62,001 bases of DNA from Bacteroidota bacterium (GCA_022564295.1 JADFLR010000025.1:1-62001); one strand, 5' to 3'; positions 38,800 to 49,126 are shown, counted from the first letter of the stretch. Notes: generated from the sequence alone by a model not told the origin. Numbers and translations are program-made.

Positions 38800-39648
38800 A
38801 TGTCTGATAAAGAAAGATTAAAAAATATTAAAATTGTAGTATCCGATCTTGATGGAACTTTGCTCAAAAACGATGGTTCGGTTGGGGAAGAGACTAAAAA
38901 ACTTATTCGTGAATTGCACAATTATGATGTGCTTTTTTCATTTGCTACAGGCAGACTCCATTCTGCTGTTACAGACATTGCAAAAGATCTGGAAATCAAA
39001 AATCCTATAATTTCGCTGGATGGGAGTGTTATCAAAGATTTTCCAAGCGGAGAAACGATTTTCGAATCCTTCTTGAAAATAAAATATGTTGAAAAAGCTG
39101 TAAAGTATGCAGATGATTATTTGTTGAATGTTGCACTCTGTCATGCGGATGCAATTTATTTTACCGAATTTAATACTGTAATTCCAAACCTGTTAAATAA
39201 GTTCGGCGCTAAGTATAAAGAAGTTTCTTCTTACGATAATCTGCTGGATAAGACTTTAGAGATTGTGCTTGCCGGCGATAATAAGGAATCAATTGAGTTT
39301 GTTAAAGATAAATTTACATTTCCATATGCCTTCGGTTGTAATGCTTCTTATTACCGCTCGCAAAGTAAGAGAGGATTGTATTATTTAGATATTAGAAGAG
39401 CAGGATCTTCTAAAGGAAAGGGATTGAAAAGATTGCTTAAATATTTACATATCAAGCCGCATCAATCTGTTGTAATGGGTGATTGGTATAACGATATAAG
39501 TATGTTTGAATCAGATGCAATAAAAGTAGCAGTGGCAAATTCAATTCCGGAATTAATTAGAAATGCTGATCACGTAACTGAAAGATCGAATAACAATGAA
39601 GGACCGGCAGAGTTTTTAGAGATGATTCTCAGGGCAAAAAAAGATTGA
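38800..39648 (+). CDS. HAD-superfamily Cof-type hydrolase
   Basis: A 282-residue phosphatase of the Cof/YidA type. Motif I is VVSDLDGTLL (nucleophile Asp), motif II SFATGR, and the C-terminal motifs III/IV are KGKGLKRLLKYL and MGDWYNDISMFE. The C2-type cap lies between. Such enzymes hydrolyse phosphosugars or FMN-like compounds; the substrate is not known. No Shine-Dalgarno is visible; a palindrome sits just before the ATG. Three bases separate it from the next gene. Confidence 0.9.
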   Translation: MSDKERLKNIKIVVSDLDGTLLKNDGSVGEETKKLIRELHNYDVLFSFATGRLHSAVTDIAKDLEIKNPIISLDGSVIKDFPSGETIFESFLKIKYVEKAVKYADDYLLNVALCHADAIYFTEFNTVIPNLLNKFGAKYKEVSSYDNLLDKTLEIVLAGDNKESIEFVKDKFTFPYAFGCNASYYRSQSKRGLYYLDIRRAGSSKGKGLKRLLKYLHIKPHQSVVMGDWYNDISMFESDAIKVAVANSIPELIRNADHVTERSNNNEGPAEFLEMILRAKKD

Positions 39649-39651
39649 TCA

Positions 39652-41856
39652 ATGGCAATGTTATCTGAAAAATTAACACCCCGAAATTTATTTTATAAAA
39701 TTGCAATAGGGTTTGTAACCGTAGCACTAATTGCTCTGATGTTTCCAAAGGGTGAATCAATTGAATCTGAAGTAACCGAAGGGGCTGTTTGGCTTAACGA
39801 TGACCTGATTGCAGAATTCAGCTTTCCTATTATCAAGAGCGAAGAGATTTACAAAAGCGAGTTGAGAGCCGCTGAAAAAAAAGTCTATCCCATTTTTATT
39901 AGCAATTCTGGAATGGTAACGAAAAGCATTGATTCACTAAGAAGCCACAGCAATTTTCTTATTGAAGTTTTAGACTATTCAGCAAACAATGATTCGCTTG
40001 AATTACTAAATTCTACATTCCTAAGCACTTCTGCATTTATAATATTTCAGTCTATAAGATTGAAAGAGAGAAATCTGATTAAAAGCGGTGTATATAAACT
40101 TAGAAATTTATTTATTGCCTCAGGGTTTGTATTAAATAAGGTTTATAAAAAAGGTGTTCTCAATATCAACGACGGGGAGGAAACAAAAGACAGCATTGCG
40201 ATAAGAATTGGTAATGTTGATGATATAGCCCCGATAGATAAATTTTTATTTTTTAACCGTGCACGGGAAAAAGTAGCCAGGGAAATAAAACGGTTTAACT
40301 ATCCTGATGAGTTAGAAGAAGCTTTAACTGAATACACAGTACATTTTCTTTTCCCGAATCTTGTTTATAACGAAGAATTAACAAACGAAGAAATTGAGCA
40401 GGAAAAAAATAATGTTTCAAGATATTCTGGTATTGTAAATGAGAACGAGAGGATAATTGCAAAACATGAAAGAATTTCGAAGGAAATAATATTAAAGATC
40501 GATTCTTATAAAGAAGCTAAAGGTGATACAGTTGCAAATGAAGGGCTGTTCCTTCAATTTATAGGAAAATTCATTCACATTAGTTTACTTCTTTCTTTGC
40601 TTACCGTATACCTTATGCTTTTCGGAAAAAGAATTTTTTATGATAACAATAAACTTATACTTATTTCACTCATCTTTGTGTTCGTATCGTTCATTACATT
40701 CCTTGTGAATCAAATTGAGGTTCAGGCGCCGATACACTTTTTAATTTTCTTACCCGCAGCGTCGATGCTCTTTACAATTATTTTTGATTCGAGGATGGGA
40801 TTTTACTGTACAGTTATTTTAGCGTTAATAGCAGGGGCTCTCCGTGGAAATGATTATACTTTTGCGACAATGAATATGATTGCCGGTGGTCTTTCAGTTT
40901 ATACTGTTAGAGATATTAAAAACCGGTCACAAATTTTCCGGTCATTCCTTATAATTTTATTGGGGTATACTGTTTCAATAATTGCTTTCGGATTGGAAAG
41001 ATTCGCTCCAGTTGATTTGATGCTTGTTGAATTTGCTTTTGCTGGTTCTAATGCACTTATTAGTCCTGTACTCACTTACGGCTTACTTATTTTCTTTGAA
41101 AAGATGTTCCACATTACCACCGACTTAACGCTACTTGAATTATCCAACTATGACCGACCGCTGCTGAAGGACCTTGCACGGAAAGCACCCGGAACGTTTA
41201 ATCATTCGATGACAATGGGAACACTGGGCGAAACTGCCGCTGAAAGAATTGGTGCAAATCCGCTGCTTGCAAGGGTCGGTGCATATTATCATGATATAGG
41301 TAAAACCATAACACCGCAAAACTATGTTGAAAATCAGTTGGATAATCAAAACGTGCATGAAAATCTAACACCCGAGGAAAGTGCTCAATTAATTGTAAGC
41401 CATGTTCAGGAAGGTATTCAACTTGGTAAGGATAGTAATTTGCCTCAGGAGATACTCGATTTTATTCCAATGCATCATGGTACAACTGTGATGACATATT
41501 TTTATGAAAGAGCAAAAACACTTTACGGCGAAGACAAAGTAAAAATTAATGATTACAGGTACCCCGGACCAAAACCCAACAGCAGGGAAACAGCAATTAT
41601 TATGCTTGCGGATGGATGTGAATCAGCCGTAAGGTCCATTGAAGAACCGGATAGCGAAAAAGTTGAAAATGTTATCGATGGTATTTTTAACTCGCGTACT
41701 GATGATGGACAATTAAACGATTCACCTGTAACTTATAACGATATAACCAAAATGAAGGAAGCATTCTTAAGCATACTTTTAGGTCAGCATCACCGAAGAA
41801 TTCGCTATCCTAAACAGGAAGAGATGGAAAAAGGTTTGAATGAAGAAAAAACATAA
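39652..41856 (+). CDS. 7TM-HD phosphodiesterase, PgpH-like
   Basis: A 734-residue membrane protein with an N-terminal extracytoplasmic domain after one helix (about 20-300), about seven membrane helices (~305-490) and a C-terminal HD domain (about 510-730). The HD metal site includes YYHDIGK (His547, Asp548), the HHGT motif and the ADGCE segment. Characterised members (PgpH) degrade c-di-AMP to pApA. That activity is inferred from the architecture. It lies between HAD and xer genes in a tight run. Confidence 0.9.
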   Translation: MAMLSEKLTPRNLFYKIAIGFVTVALIALMFPKGESIESEVTEGAVWLNDDLIAEFSFPIIKSEEIYKSELRAAEKKVYPIFISNSGMVTKSIDSLRSHSNFLIEVLDYSANNDSLELLNSTFLSTSAFIIFQSIRLKERNLIKSGVYKLRNLFIASGFVLNKVYKKGVLNINDGEETKDSIAIRIGNVDDIAPIDKFLFFNRAREKVAREIKRFNYPDELEEALTEYTVHFLFPNLVYNEELTNEEIEQEKNNVSRYSGIVNENERIIAKHERISKEIILKIDSYKEAKGDTVANEGLFLQFIGKFIHISLLLSLLTVYLMLFGKRIFYDNNKLILISLIFVFVSFITFLVNQIEVQAPIHFLIFLPAASMLFTIIFDSRMGFYCTVILALIAGALRGNDYTFATMNMIAGGLSVYTVRDIKNRSQIFRSFLIILLGYTVSIIAFGLERFAPVDLMLVEFAFAGSNALISPVLTYGLLIFFEKMFHITTDLTLLELSNYDRPLLKDLARKAPGTFNHSMTMGTLGETAAERIGANPLLARVGAYYHDIGKTITPQNYVENQLDNQNVHENLTPEESAQLIVSHVQEGIQLGKDSNLPQEILDFIPMHHGTTVMTYFYERAKTLYGEDKVKINDYRYPGPKPNSRETAIIMLADGCESAVRSIEEPDSEKVENVIDGIFNSRTDDGQLNDSPVTYNDITKMKEAFLSILLGQHHRRIRYPKQEEMEKGLNEEKT

Positions 41857-41858
41857 TA

Positions 41859-42749
41859 ATGGAAACTTTCCTGAAAGAATATCTTTCCGTTTTAAAACTT
41901 GAACGAAACCTCTCTAACAATACTATTACATCGTATAAGAATGATATAAGTTCTCTTTTGCGTTTTTTAGAAGAGAAGAAAATCAACGATCTATCGGAAA
42001 TAAAATTTTCTGATTTAGTAGATTTTTTTAAGGTGCTGAATAAAATCGGATTAACAAGCACTACAGCCGCACGTTATTTCTCCTCTATTAAAAGTTTTTT
42101 TAGTTATTTGCATACGAGCAATTATATTGTTGAAAATCCAGTTGAAAGACTTAGTTCGCCTAAACTATCCAAAAATTTACCAATTGTACTTAACATTGAA
42201 GAAATAGATTTAATCTTATCTTCACCGGATTTCAGCACTAAGCTGGGGTTAAGAGATAAAGCATTGCTAGAGCTTTTATATGCCTGCGGAACTCGTGTTT
42301 CGGAAATTATCGGTCTGACAATATCTGATCTGTTTTTGAAGGAAGAAGTGATTAGAGTGTTTGGAAAGGGTTCGAAAGAAAGGATAGTTCCAATAGGTAG
42401 TTCTGCAATTCGATGGGTTGAAGAATATCTTTTAATGAGCAGACCTTTATTAGAAAAGAGATTAAAAAGTGAAAACGTTTTATTCCTGAACAACCGTGGA
42501 ACAAAACTTTCAAGAATGGGCTTGTGGAAAATAATTGACAGGTATACTAAAGAAGCGGGAATTAAAAAGGAAGTCCATCCACACACTTTCAGGCATTCGT
42601 TTGCAACTCATCTATTGGAAGGCGGAGCGGATTTACGCGCCGTGCAGGAAATGCTTGGTCACGTTGATATTTCCACAACTCAGATATACACTCATATCGA
42701 CAGAGATTTTATTAAGCAGGTTCATAAAGAGTTTCATCCAAGAGGTTAA
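41859..42749 (+). CDS. xerD: tyrosine recombinase XerC/XerD
   Basis: A 296-residue site-specific recombinase that resolves chromosome dimers. An N-terminal SAM-like DNA-binding domain (about 1-85) precedes the catalytic domain. The catalytic residues are intact: Arg146 (CGTRVSE), His242 and Arg245 (HTFRHSFATHLLEGG), His268 (GHVDISTT) and the nucleophile Tyr277 (IYTHIDR). It may act with the FtsK gamma domain encoded at 18660. Whether it is XerC, XerD or a single-recombinase type is not clear. Its housekeeping neighbours argue against a phage integrase. Confidence 0.92.
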   Translation: METFLKEYLSVLKLERNLSNNTITSYKNDISSLLRFLEEKKINDLSEIKFSDLVDFFKVLNKIGLTSTTAARYFSSIKSFFSYLHTSNYIVENPVERLSSPKLSKNLPIVLNIEEIDLILSSPDFSTKLGLRDKALLELLYACGTRVSEIIGLTISDLFLKEEVIRVFGKGSKERIVPIGSSAIRWVEEYLLMSRPLLEKRLKSENVLFLNNRGTKLSRMGLWKIIDRYTKEAGIKKEVHPHTFRHSFATHLLEGGADLRAVQEMLGHVDISTTQIYTHIDRDFIKQVHKEFHPRG

Positions 42750-42751
42750 CA

Positions 42752-43405
42752 TTGCCCGATCTTCAAATAAGCGAAAGACTGATAAATTTTTTAATGTTTT
42801 TGCCGGTATTTCTTCTTTCAATTTCGGTTCACGAATATTCGCATGCATTTTTTGCAAATAAATACGGGGATGCTACTGCAAAAAATTTAGGAAGGTTAAC
42901 ATTAAATCCTTTTAAACATATAGATCTCGTTGGAAGTATAATTATGCCGCTTGCTGCTTTTGCATCTGGGTTTGCATTAATTGGCTGGGCTAAACCTGTT
43001 CCGGTTGACAGGAGAAATTTCAGTGATCCTTTGAGGGATGATGCCGTAGTTTCATTTGCCGGACCGCTTTCAAATTTTATTTTTTCCGTTTTGTTATTTG
43101 TTTTATTTCTTATTTCGGTAAATATCTTCGAAGAGCAAAACTTAATTATAAGTAATTTGCTTTGGTACGGTGTATTTCTGAATGTGTTTTTATTTGCATT
43201 TAACTTATTGCCGATTCCGCCTCTGGACGGCTCACATATATTATTCGATCTTTTCCCAAATAAATTAACCGCGAAGTATTTGAATCTTGGTCTGTATGGA
43301 TCCTTGCTTTTGCTGGTTTTCATCTACAGTCCGCTATGGGGAATTTTTATGAAAATCGTTAACTTCATTCTACACTTATTTATAAAGATTGGCGGATATG
43401 TTTAA
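42752..43405 (+). CDS. site-2 protease family (M50) membrane metalloprotease
   Basis: A 217-residue intramembrane protease with about five to six helices. The zinc site is HEYSH in SVHEYSHAFFANKYGD (about residue 26), with the third ligand in NLLPIPPLDGSH (about 150). This small type lacks PDZ domains. It starts at TTG 42752, two bases after the xer stop, and overlaps the following lipoprotein gene slightly. The substrate is unknown; related proteins cut anti-sigma factors. Confidence 0.9.
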   Translation: MPDLQISERLINFLMFLPVFLLSISVHEYSHAFFANKYGDATAKNLGRLTLNPFKHIDLVGSIIMPLAAFASGFALIGWAKPVPVDRRNFSDPLRDDAVVSFAGPLSNFIFSVLLFVLFLISVNIFEEQNLIISNLLWYGVFLNVFLFAFNLLPIPPLDGSHILFDLFPNKLTAKYLNLGLYGSLLLLVFIYSPLWGIFMKIVNFILHLFIKIGGYV

Positions 43406-44411
43406 ACGGTCGGCAACATTATTTTTGTTCTTATCCTGCTGTTTGATGATTTTCATCACGTGTAACAAAGAATCATACGATGATGAAAAATTAAGGGATT
43501 ATCAATCAACTGTTGAAACAACCGGATCAAAAGATATAGAGCATTTCTTTTTTGTTGGTAAAGTTGGAAGAGAAACAGGTTTGTATAAATATAATTTGAA
43601 TGATAATAAGTATGAACTTTCCTGGTCAGTTCCAAAGGAAACCGTAGTTCAGCTTTCGTATAGTAATAATCTCGAATATGCTTTTTTTATAACTGCAAAA
43701 AAGCTTGGTATTAAGCGTGGTGTTTCATTTATCAGAAGTATTAAGCTGTATAGTTTAGACTTGAGCAACTCTTCAGTTGAACTGATTACAGAAATTGGTG
43801 ATGCGGTGCAGTTGTTTGCATACTGGATTGATAATAATTATAAGATACAGCTAACACGGTTCGATATGAAAATCGCATCGCATATAAATAAGATCAATCA
43901 AATCTATAGTCCGTTTGGAAAGCTTATAAAAGGAGATATAGAGAAATTCGATTTCATCAAAGATGGTTATCCACAGTTTGAAATCAAAAGTACATCGTTA
44001 ATTTCACATTCCGGCAATTTCGGAATTACGCAATCGGCAGATTCGGTTTTTCTAAGTATCGCAGGAGTTGATGGTAAAGTGTTTATCGATTCTATATCCG
44101 GCGAAATTAATAAAGTAAAATGGAACTCCGACGAGAGTTATGTTTTTTTCAAAACAATTTCAGTTATTGAAAATAAATTGAAGAAAATACCATCAACAAT
44201 TTATGTTTACGATATTGTTAATCAGAAAATAGTAAAGAAGTGGGATGATGAAGATAAAATGAACTTTATTATCGCGAATGAATTACTGATATTTGATACA
44301 AGTTTTAAAAATCAGTCTGCAATAGGTGTGTATAATTATAAAAAGAATGAGGATGTTAGTAGAATTCAAATAAGAGGCGGCTGCGGATTGATTTACTTAC
44401 CAAACAATTAA
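43398..44411 (+). CDS. hypothetical lipoprotein
   Basis: About 337 residues with a lipoprotein signal (Lys-Arg near the start, hydrophobic stretch, lipobox ending FITC near residue 22). Repeated beta-strand motifs (KYELSWSVPK, SYVFFKTISVIE, STIYVYDIV) suggest a beta-propeller-like domain, but no family is recognised. The ATG at 43398 is preferred over an in-frame TTG at 43389. It overlaps the site-2 protease gene by a few bases. Confidence 0.7.
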   Translation: MFKRSATLFLFLSCCLMIFITCNKESYDDEKLRDYQSTVETTGSKDIEHFFFVGKVGRETGLYKYNLNDNKYELSWSVPKETVVQLSYSNNLEYAFFITAKKLGIKRGVSFIRSIKLYSLDLSNSSVELITEIGDAVQLFAYWIDNNYKIQLTRFDMKIASHINKINQIYSPFGKLIKGDIEKFDFIKDGYPQFEIKSTSLISHSGNFGITQSADSVFLSIAGVDGKVFIDSISGEINKVKWNSDESYVFFKTISVIENKLKKIPSTIYVYDIVNQKIVKKWDDEDKMNFIIANELLIFDTSFKNQSAIGVYNYKKNEDVSRIQIRGGCGLIYLPNN

Positions 44412-44426
44412 AATATATTAACTCTA

Positions 44427-46313
44427 TTGAACACTTATTTAAGAATATTAAGCTTTGTAAAACCTTACTGGAAGCATGTATTAACAACCTTTGTCTTTAC
44501 AATATTATATGCTCTGCTTAGTGGGGCATCAATTTATCTAACAATTCCATTGCTCTCTACGTTGTTTCAGGAATCAAACAATCAGCAGGTTACAACCCGA
44601 TCTAATGTTGTTGAGAATTCATCTGGCTTGCTGCCCGAATGGATTCAAAATATAAAAGAAGAAATATCAAATTCGTTTAACAATTATATTTTAGGCGGAG
44701 ATAAGATTGATGTTCTAATAAATATATGTGTACTTATTGTCATTGCATTTCTGTTAAAAAATATATTCGGTTATATGCAATCATATTTTATGGCTTATGT
44801 TGAGTTCGGTGCTATGCGCGACTTACGAGATAAAGCCTATATCCATCTTAACAAATTGCCATTAAGTTACTTTAAAAAAGAGAGAGTGGGGAATTTAATA
44901 TCAAAGTTTACAAATGATGTGAACATTGTGCAGGCAAGTATATCAGCAACATTTTCAAATCTTATAAAAGAGCCATTAACAATTTTAGTCTTCTTTGGAA
45001 TTGCATTTAGTATAAGCTGGCAGCTCACAATACTGGCGATAATTATTGTGCCTGTTTCAACTTTGATAATTGTGTGGATTGGCAAAAAATTAAGAAAGCA
45101 AACTACAATTCTGCAATCAAAATTGGCAGATATAACAAGCGTTCTGCAGGAATCTATTTCCGGAGTTAAAGTTGTTAAAGCTTTCGCGATGGAACGATTT
45201 GAAAACAGAAAATTTATGACGGAAACCAACAACTATTTTAAGATGGCATTAAAAATTGTAAGAACAAGAAATTCATCATCGCCTATTACAGAAATAATAA
45301 GTGTAATTATTGGGGCTATTATTATTTATTATGGTGGGTTGCTGGTATTGAAAGAAGGTACACTTTCTGCGAGCCAGTTTATGGGGTTTCTGTTTGCTAT
45401 ATTTCAAATGATGCCGCCCATTAAAGAACTTGGCGGGGTTAATAACAGGATACAGGAAGCAAGTGCTGCCGCCGATAGAATTTTCGTAATTATGGATACC
45501 GAACCACTGATCAAAAGTAAGGATGGCTCGATTAAGCTTTCTGAATTTAATAATAAAATCGAGTTTGAGAATGTAAGTTTTGTTTTTGATGATTCGAATG
45601 AAACAATACTCGATGATATTAATTTTACAGTAAATCGTGGTGAGATACTTGCCCTCGTCGGTCCGAGCGGTGGAGGCAAATCTACTTTGGTAGATCTTAT
45701 TCCCAGATTTTATGATCCCACTGAAGGAAAGATTTTAATTGATGGTATTGATATTAGAGATTTTAAATTAAATTCGCTGCGAGGTAAAATGGGTATTGTT
45801 ACGCAGGACACATTTTTATTTAACGGTACGATTAAGCAGAATATTGCGTATGGATTGGATGATTATCCGTTTGAGAAAATCGTTGAAGCAGCAAAAACTG
45901 CAAACGCACATAACTTTATTTTAGAGATACCATATGGTTATGATTCTATTGTGGGTGAACGAGGAGTTAAACTTTCCGGCGGACAAAAACAAAGGTTAAC
46001 AATTGCGCGCGCACTGTTAAAAAATCCTGAAATAATGATATTTGATGAAGCAACATCAGCGCTCGATAATGAATCTGAAATTCTTGTGCAGGAAGCAGTA
46101 GAAAGATTGATGGCGAATAGAACAACCTTCGTAATTGCTCATAGGTTAAGCACAATTCGGAACGCCTCAAAAATTATTGTGATTGATAATGGGCGAATAG
46201 TTCAGAAGGGCACTCATAACGAACTCATTAAAGATGGAAAAGGACTGTACAAAAAACTATATGAACTACAATTTAGAAATGTGACAAATAATATTCAACA
46301 TTTGCAACAATAA
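44427..46313 (+). CDS. ABC exporter, MsbA/lipid exporter-like
   Basis: A 628-residue half transporter with a six-helix membrane domain (about 1-340) fused to an ATPase. Walker A begins at residue 412 (GPSGGGKST), the signature is LSGGQKQRL at 516, and Walker B is IMIFDEATSALD near 540. It resembles MsbA, which flips lipid A or other lipids, and is followed by an O-antigen ligase-like gene, which fits a role in surface glycolipid export. A precise substrate cannot be claimed. It starts at TTG 44427. Confidence 0.9.
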   Translation: MNTYLRILSFVKPYWKHVLTTFVFTILYALLSGASIYLTIPLLSTLFQESNNQQVTTRSNVVENSSGLLPEWIQNIKEEISNSFNNYILGGDKIDVLINICVLIVIAFLLKNIFGYMQSYFMAYVEFGAMRDLRDKAYIHLNKLPLSYFKKERVGNLISKFTNDVNIVQASISATFSNLIKEPLTILVFFGIAFSISWQLTILAIIIVPVSTLIIVWIGKKLRKQTTILQSKLADITSVLQESISGVKVVKAFAMERFENRKFMTETNNYFKMALKIVRTRNSSSPITEIISVIIGAIIIYYGGLLVLKEGTLSASQFMGFLFAIFQMMPPIKELGGVNNRIQEASAAADRIFVIMDTEPLIKSKDGSIKLSEFNNKIEFENVSFVFDDSNETILDDINFTVNRGEILALVGPSGGGKSTLVDLIPRFYDPTEGKILIDGIDIRDFKLNSLRGKMGIVTQDTFLFNGTIKQNIAYGLDDYPFEKIVEAAKTANAHNFILEIPYGYDSIVGERGVKLSGGQKQRLTIARALLKNPEIMIFDEATSALDNESEILVQEAVERLMANRTTFVIAHRLSTIRNASKIIVIDNGRIVQKGTHNELIKDGKGLYKKLYELQFRNVTNNIQHLQQ

Positions 46314-46319
46314 TAGTTG

Positions 46320-47501
46320 ATGCTTAATACACGTTATGATACCCGGCTTCCTTTTTATTTAACCATTGCTACAATTTCAAGTTTTCTACTTTCTCTTTTT
46401 TTATTGCAATTGTTTGCCGGTCTGCTCGTATTAGCATGGCTGTTCGAAGCGAATAAAAATAAATTTAAAGCGATTGATACAATAAGCTATATATTTATTG
46501 TGTTTGTGCTTATAAGAATTTTATCTGCTCTTTTTTCGGATTATCCTGATTCGAGTAATCAAATTTATTATAAAGATTTGCTATTCTTTTTAAGCTTTTT
46601 CGCATTTGGCTATTATTTAAAAGTATTTGATGAAAGCAAACTTAGAACTATTTATTATGCCTTTATAATTGCAGCAATTATTGTTGCATGTGTAGGTCTG
46701 ACTAAATTTTTAACCGGTAATGCAGAACGCGCGGAATCTTTCACATCGGGTTACGCTACTTTTTCATCGTACCTTGTTTCCTTAATCGGGTTTGCATTAA
46801 TATTTTTCAGATTAATTAAAACTAAACAACAAAAGTTCCTTTTGGCGACAGGAATTGTTTTAATATTAAGCGGAATTGTTACTTCGCTTGGAAGAACAAA
46901 TATTGTGATAGCAATATTAATTTTAATTGTTGGAATTGTCGCAATTAAAATTAAAATAAGATATGCCATTGTCTTATTACTTTTGACAATTGGAATTAGC
47001 TGGTTTTCATTTCAGTTAAATGTAAAAGAAATCAACAAACGAATTGAAACACCCGCTCAGCTTTCTGACAGAGATGTACTGTTTGGAACAGCAAAAGAAC
47101 TCTTCATGAAATTTGAGAAACCAATAATTGGTTATGGGCCGCGAACATTTCATGATGTTTTTACAAACAGAAAGCAGATATCCGATAAAGGTGTTGGAAG
47201 CTGGCATAACGATTTTATTCAGGTTTATTTTGAGAGCGGATTCCTGGGCTTAGCCGCATTTTTAGTTATTATATTCTTACCATTAATTAAAGCATTAAAA
47301 TGTTTAAAGGACTGTCGTCTTTCAGAGGAAAGGAAATATATTTTAATCGGGGCAGTGTTAGGTTTAGTAGGGCTGGTTCTTTCTGCACTAACGGCGGGAT
47401 TTGTAAACTCACCTGTTCTTTCAGTACTTTTTGTATTCTTTATTACAACTATTTCAGTAATTGTTTATCCGGTTAAAAATAATTTGGTAAACAATCTCTA
47501 A
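46320..47501 (+). CDS. O-antigen ligase-like membrane protein (Wzy_C/WaaL family)
   Basis: A 393-residue protein with about 10-11 membrane helices, typical of O-antigen ligases and polymerases. The conserved loop region has DRDVLFGTAKELFMKFEKPIIGYGPRTF and WHNDFIQVYFESGFLGL, matching Wzy_C-type proteins. These attach or polymerise surface glycans on lipid carriers. It lies three bases after the MsbA-like gene (ATG 46320, with a TTG directly before it), supporting a lipid-linked glycan function. The gene converges on the next one with a 4-bp overlap. Confidence 0.85.
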   Translation: MLNTRYDTRLPFYLTIATISSFLLSLFLLQLFAGLLVLAWLFEANKNKFKAIDTISYIFIVFVLIRILSALFSDYPDSSNQIYYKDLLFFLSFFAFGYYLKVFDESKLRTIYYAFIIAAIIVACVGLTKFLTGNAERAESFTSGYATFSSYLVSLIGFALIFFRLIKTKQQKFLLATGIVLILSGIVTSLGRTNIVIAILILIVGIVAIKIKIRYAIVLLLLTIGISWFSFQLNVKEINKRIETPAQLSDRDVLFGTAKELFMKFEKPIIGYGPRTFHDVFTNRKQISDKGVGSWHNDFIQVYFESGFLGLAAFLVIIFLPLIKALKCLKDCRLSEERKYILIGAVLGLVGLVLSALTAGFVNSPVLSVLFVFFITTISVIVYPVKNNLVNNL

Positions 47502-47959
47502 TTAAAAAAATATCTCCCTCCGATTCCACCAGAAAAATCAAATTTAGTTGCCGGGATTATATCCAGTATTGGTGCAATCTCTACAAAAACATCGAAGTTT
47601 GTTCCGCGGGGAAGCCATAATATTCCAATAACACCCCTAACTCCTAAGCGGCTGGTACTTTCCTTTATTTTTAGTCGTGCGCCGGGACCGTAATAAACCA
47701 CAAAATTTTCCTCCGAATGAATCATATCTGAATTATGAAAAACATAATCAGCATAAAAATCAAACAAACTGTTTGAAGAAGTAAATGAATAACCCAAACC
47801 AAAATCGAGCGCAGTTCCGGAAGTAAGCCAAAACTTTGCACTTATTCCTGTTGGTTCACCGAGCACAACTCCTAACCCAAATCCCTTTTGTTGTGCATGA
47901 TTCAAATTTGAGATAATGAATAATGATACAATAACTAATAATATATGCGTTTTTTTCAT
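47498..47959 (-). CDS. small predicted outer-membrane beta-barrel protein
   Basis: A 153-residue protein with a Sec signal (MKKTHILLVIVSLF… cleavage near HAQ at about 22) followed by alternating strands (FGLGVVLGEPTGISAKFW, ALDFGLGYSF, GGRYFFN at the end with terminal aromatic). GEPTGISAKFW is shared by many small proteins of FCB bacteria, but I assign no function. It converges on and overlaps the O-antigen ligase-like gene by four bases. Confidence 0.75.
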   Translation of the reverse strand: MKKTHILLVIVSLFIISNLNHAQQKGFGLGVVLGEPTGISAKFWLTSGTALDFGLGYSFTSSNSLFDFYADYVFHNSDMIHSEENFVVYYGPGARLKIKESTSRLGVRGVIGILWLPRGTNFDVFVEIAPILDIIPATKFDFSGGIGGRYFFN

Positions 47960-48116
47960 AATTCCTTTTTAACAATTAAATATTCAAATAATTGATTACA
48001 AAGATACTTTAATCATGTATTTCAGCCAAAGCATATTTGTATAATGCCCTGCCTTTGATTAATTTTTACCCAATATATTATTAAACAATTATTAAAAGAA
48101 GATCGATCTTACACCT

Positions 48117-49010
48117 ATGGATAACAATGATCAAATAATTAAAATAGTTAATGAGATTTCTTCCGGTACGAATAAAATCTCCAACGAACTTGCAATCATC
48201 CTTGCTGCAGGGCATGGCAAAAGATTAAAATCCGAAAAATCTAAAATGCTGCATGCAATTTTAGGAGTACCGACAGTTGAAAGAGTTTACAACGCCTGCA
48301 AAAAAGGTGTTGAAGGTATTTACATAATTATTGTTGTCGGTATAAAAGCAGAAAATGTAATGGAACATCTTGGCAAAAGAGAAAAAACATCCTATGCTTA
48401 CCAACAAGTGCAGCACGGAACAGGGCATGCTGTGCAGGTTGCATTAGAAGGATTGAAGAATATCCCCGATGATGCGATAGTTTATATCCTTCCCGGTGAT
48501 ATGGGTTTAATAGATGGGGGAACCATAAAGAAGTTCCGTGAAGAGTTTATAAAATCTAAAGCTGATATGATTGTGCTTACAGGTTTGTACGAAGGAAAGC
48601 CCGAAGATAACTATTACGGAAGAATAATTAGGGCAAAAGATAACAGCAGAAACGTAATACAGATAATGGAACACAAAGATATACTTGCTCTGCATGATGA
48701 TAATCCTTTTACAACTTCTTACAAAGGGAAGGAATACTCTTACACAAAAGAAGAGCTTATAAACAATAACGAGTACAACTCCGGTGTGTTTGCTTTTAAG
48801 TACGGCAAACTTGCAGAGATGATTGGCAACCTAAAAAGCAATAACGTGCAAAGTGAAATTTACCTGACAGACCTTATTGCATTATTTAATGAAAAGGGTT
48901 ACACTGTTGCTGCTGCGAGCCCGGAAAAGAATTATGTTGTAATGGGCTTTAACACACAGGAAGTGCTGAAAGAGATGAATGAGATTGCAAGAAAAATTTA
49001 TGAAAAATAA
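48117..49010 (+). CDS. stand-alone GlmU-like nucleotidyltransferase (pyrophosphorylase domain)
   Basis: A 297-residue protein with an N-terminal tail (~24 residues) and a GT-A nucleotidyltransferase domain. The loop LAAGHGKRLKSEKSKMLH (residues 29-46) is the classical GlmU/RmlA uridylyltransferase signature. Later parts include QHGTGHAVQVALEGL and YILPGDMGLIDGG, and EYNSGVFAFKYGKL. The left-handed beta-helix acetyltransferase domain of GlmU is missing. It likely makes UDP-GlcNAc or a related nucleotide sugar. The alternative GlmU at 29544 could supply the acetyltransferase part. Confidence 0.88.
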   Translation: MDNNDQIIKIVNEISSGTNKISNELAIILAAGHGKRLKSEKSKMLHAILGVPTVERVYNACKKGVEGIYIIIVVGIKAENVMEHLGKREKTSYAYQQVQHGTGHAVQVALEGLKNIPDDAIVYILPGDMGLIDGGTIKKFREEFIKSKADMIVLTGLYEGKPEDNYYGRIIRAKDNSRNVIQIMEHKDILALHDDNPFTTSYKGKEYSYTKEELINNNEYNSGVFAFKYGKLAEMIGNLKSNNVQSEIYLTDLIALFNEKGYTVAAASPEKNYVVMGFNTQEVLKEMNEIARKIYEK

Positions 49011-49126
49011 TGAATTACAGCCGCAATGTATTTTGTGCTGAAAACAGAGGGGCATACTTCGCTAGAATAGTTTTAAATGACAATCATTAAAATTTAATTT
49101 CTAAAATTTATTCGAGGTAAATAATC

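Noticed and set aside
41859-42749. Phage or integron integrase reading of the tyrosine recombinase
   Set aside because: Length, motifs and tight housekeeping neighbours match chromosomal XerC/D; no attachment repeats or cassette genes are adjacent.
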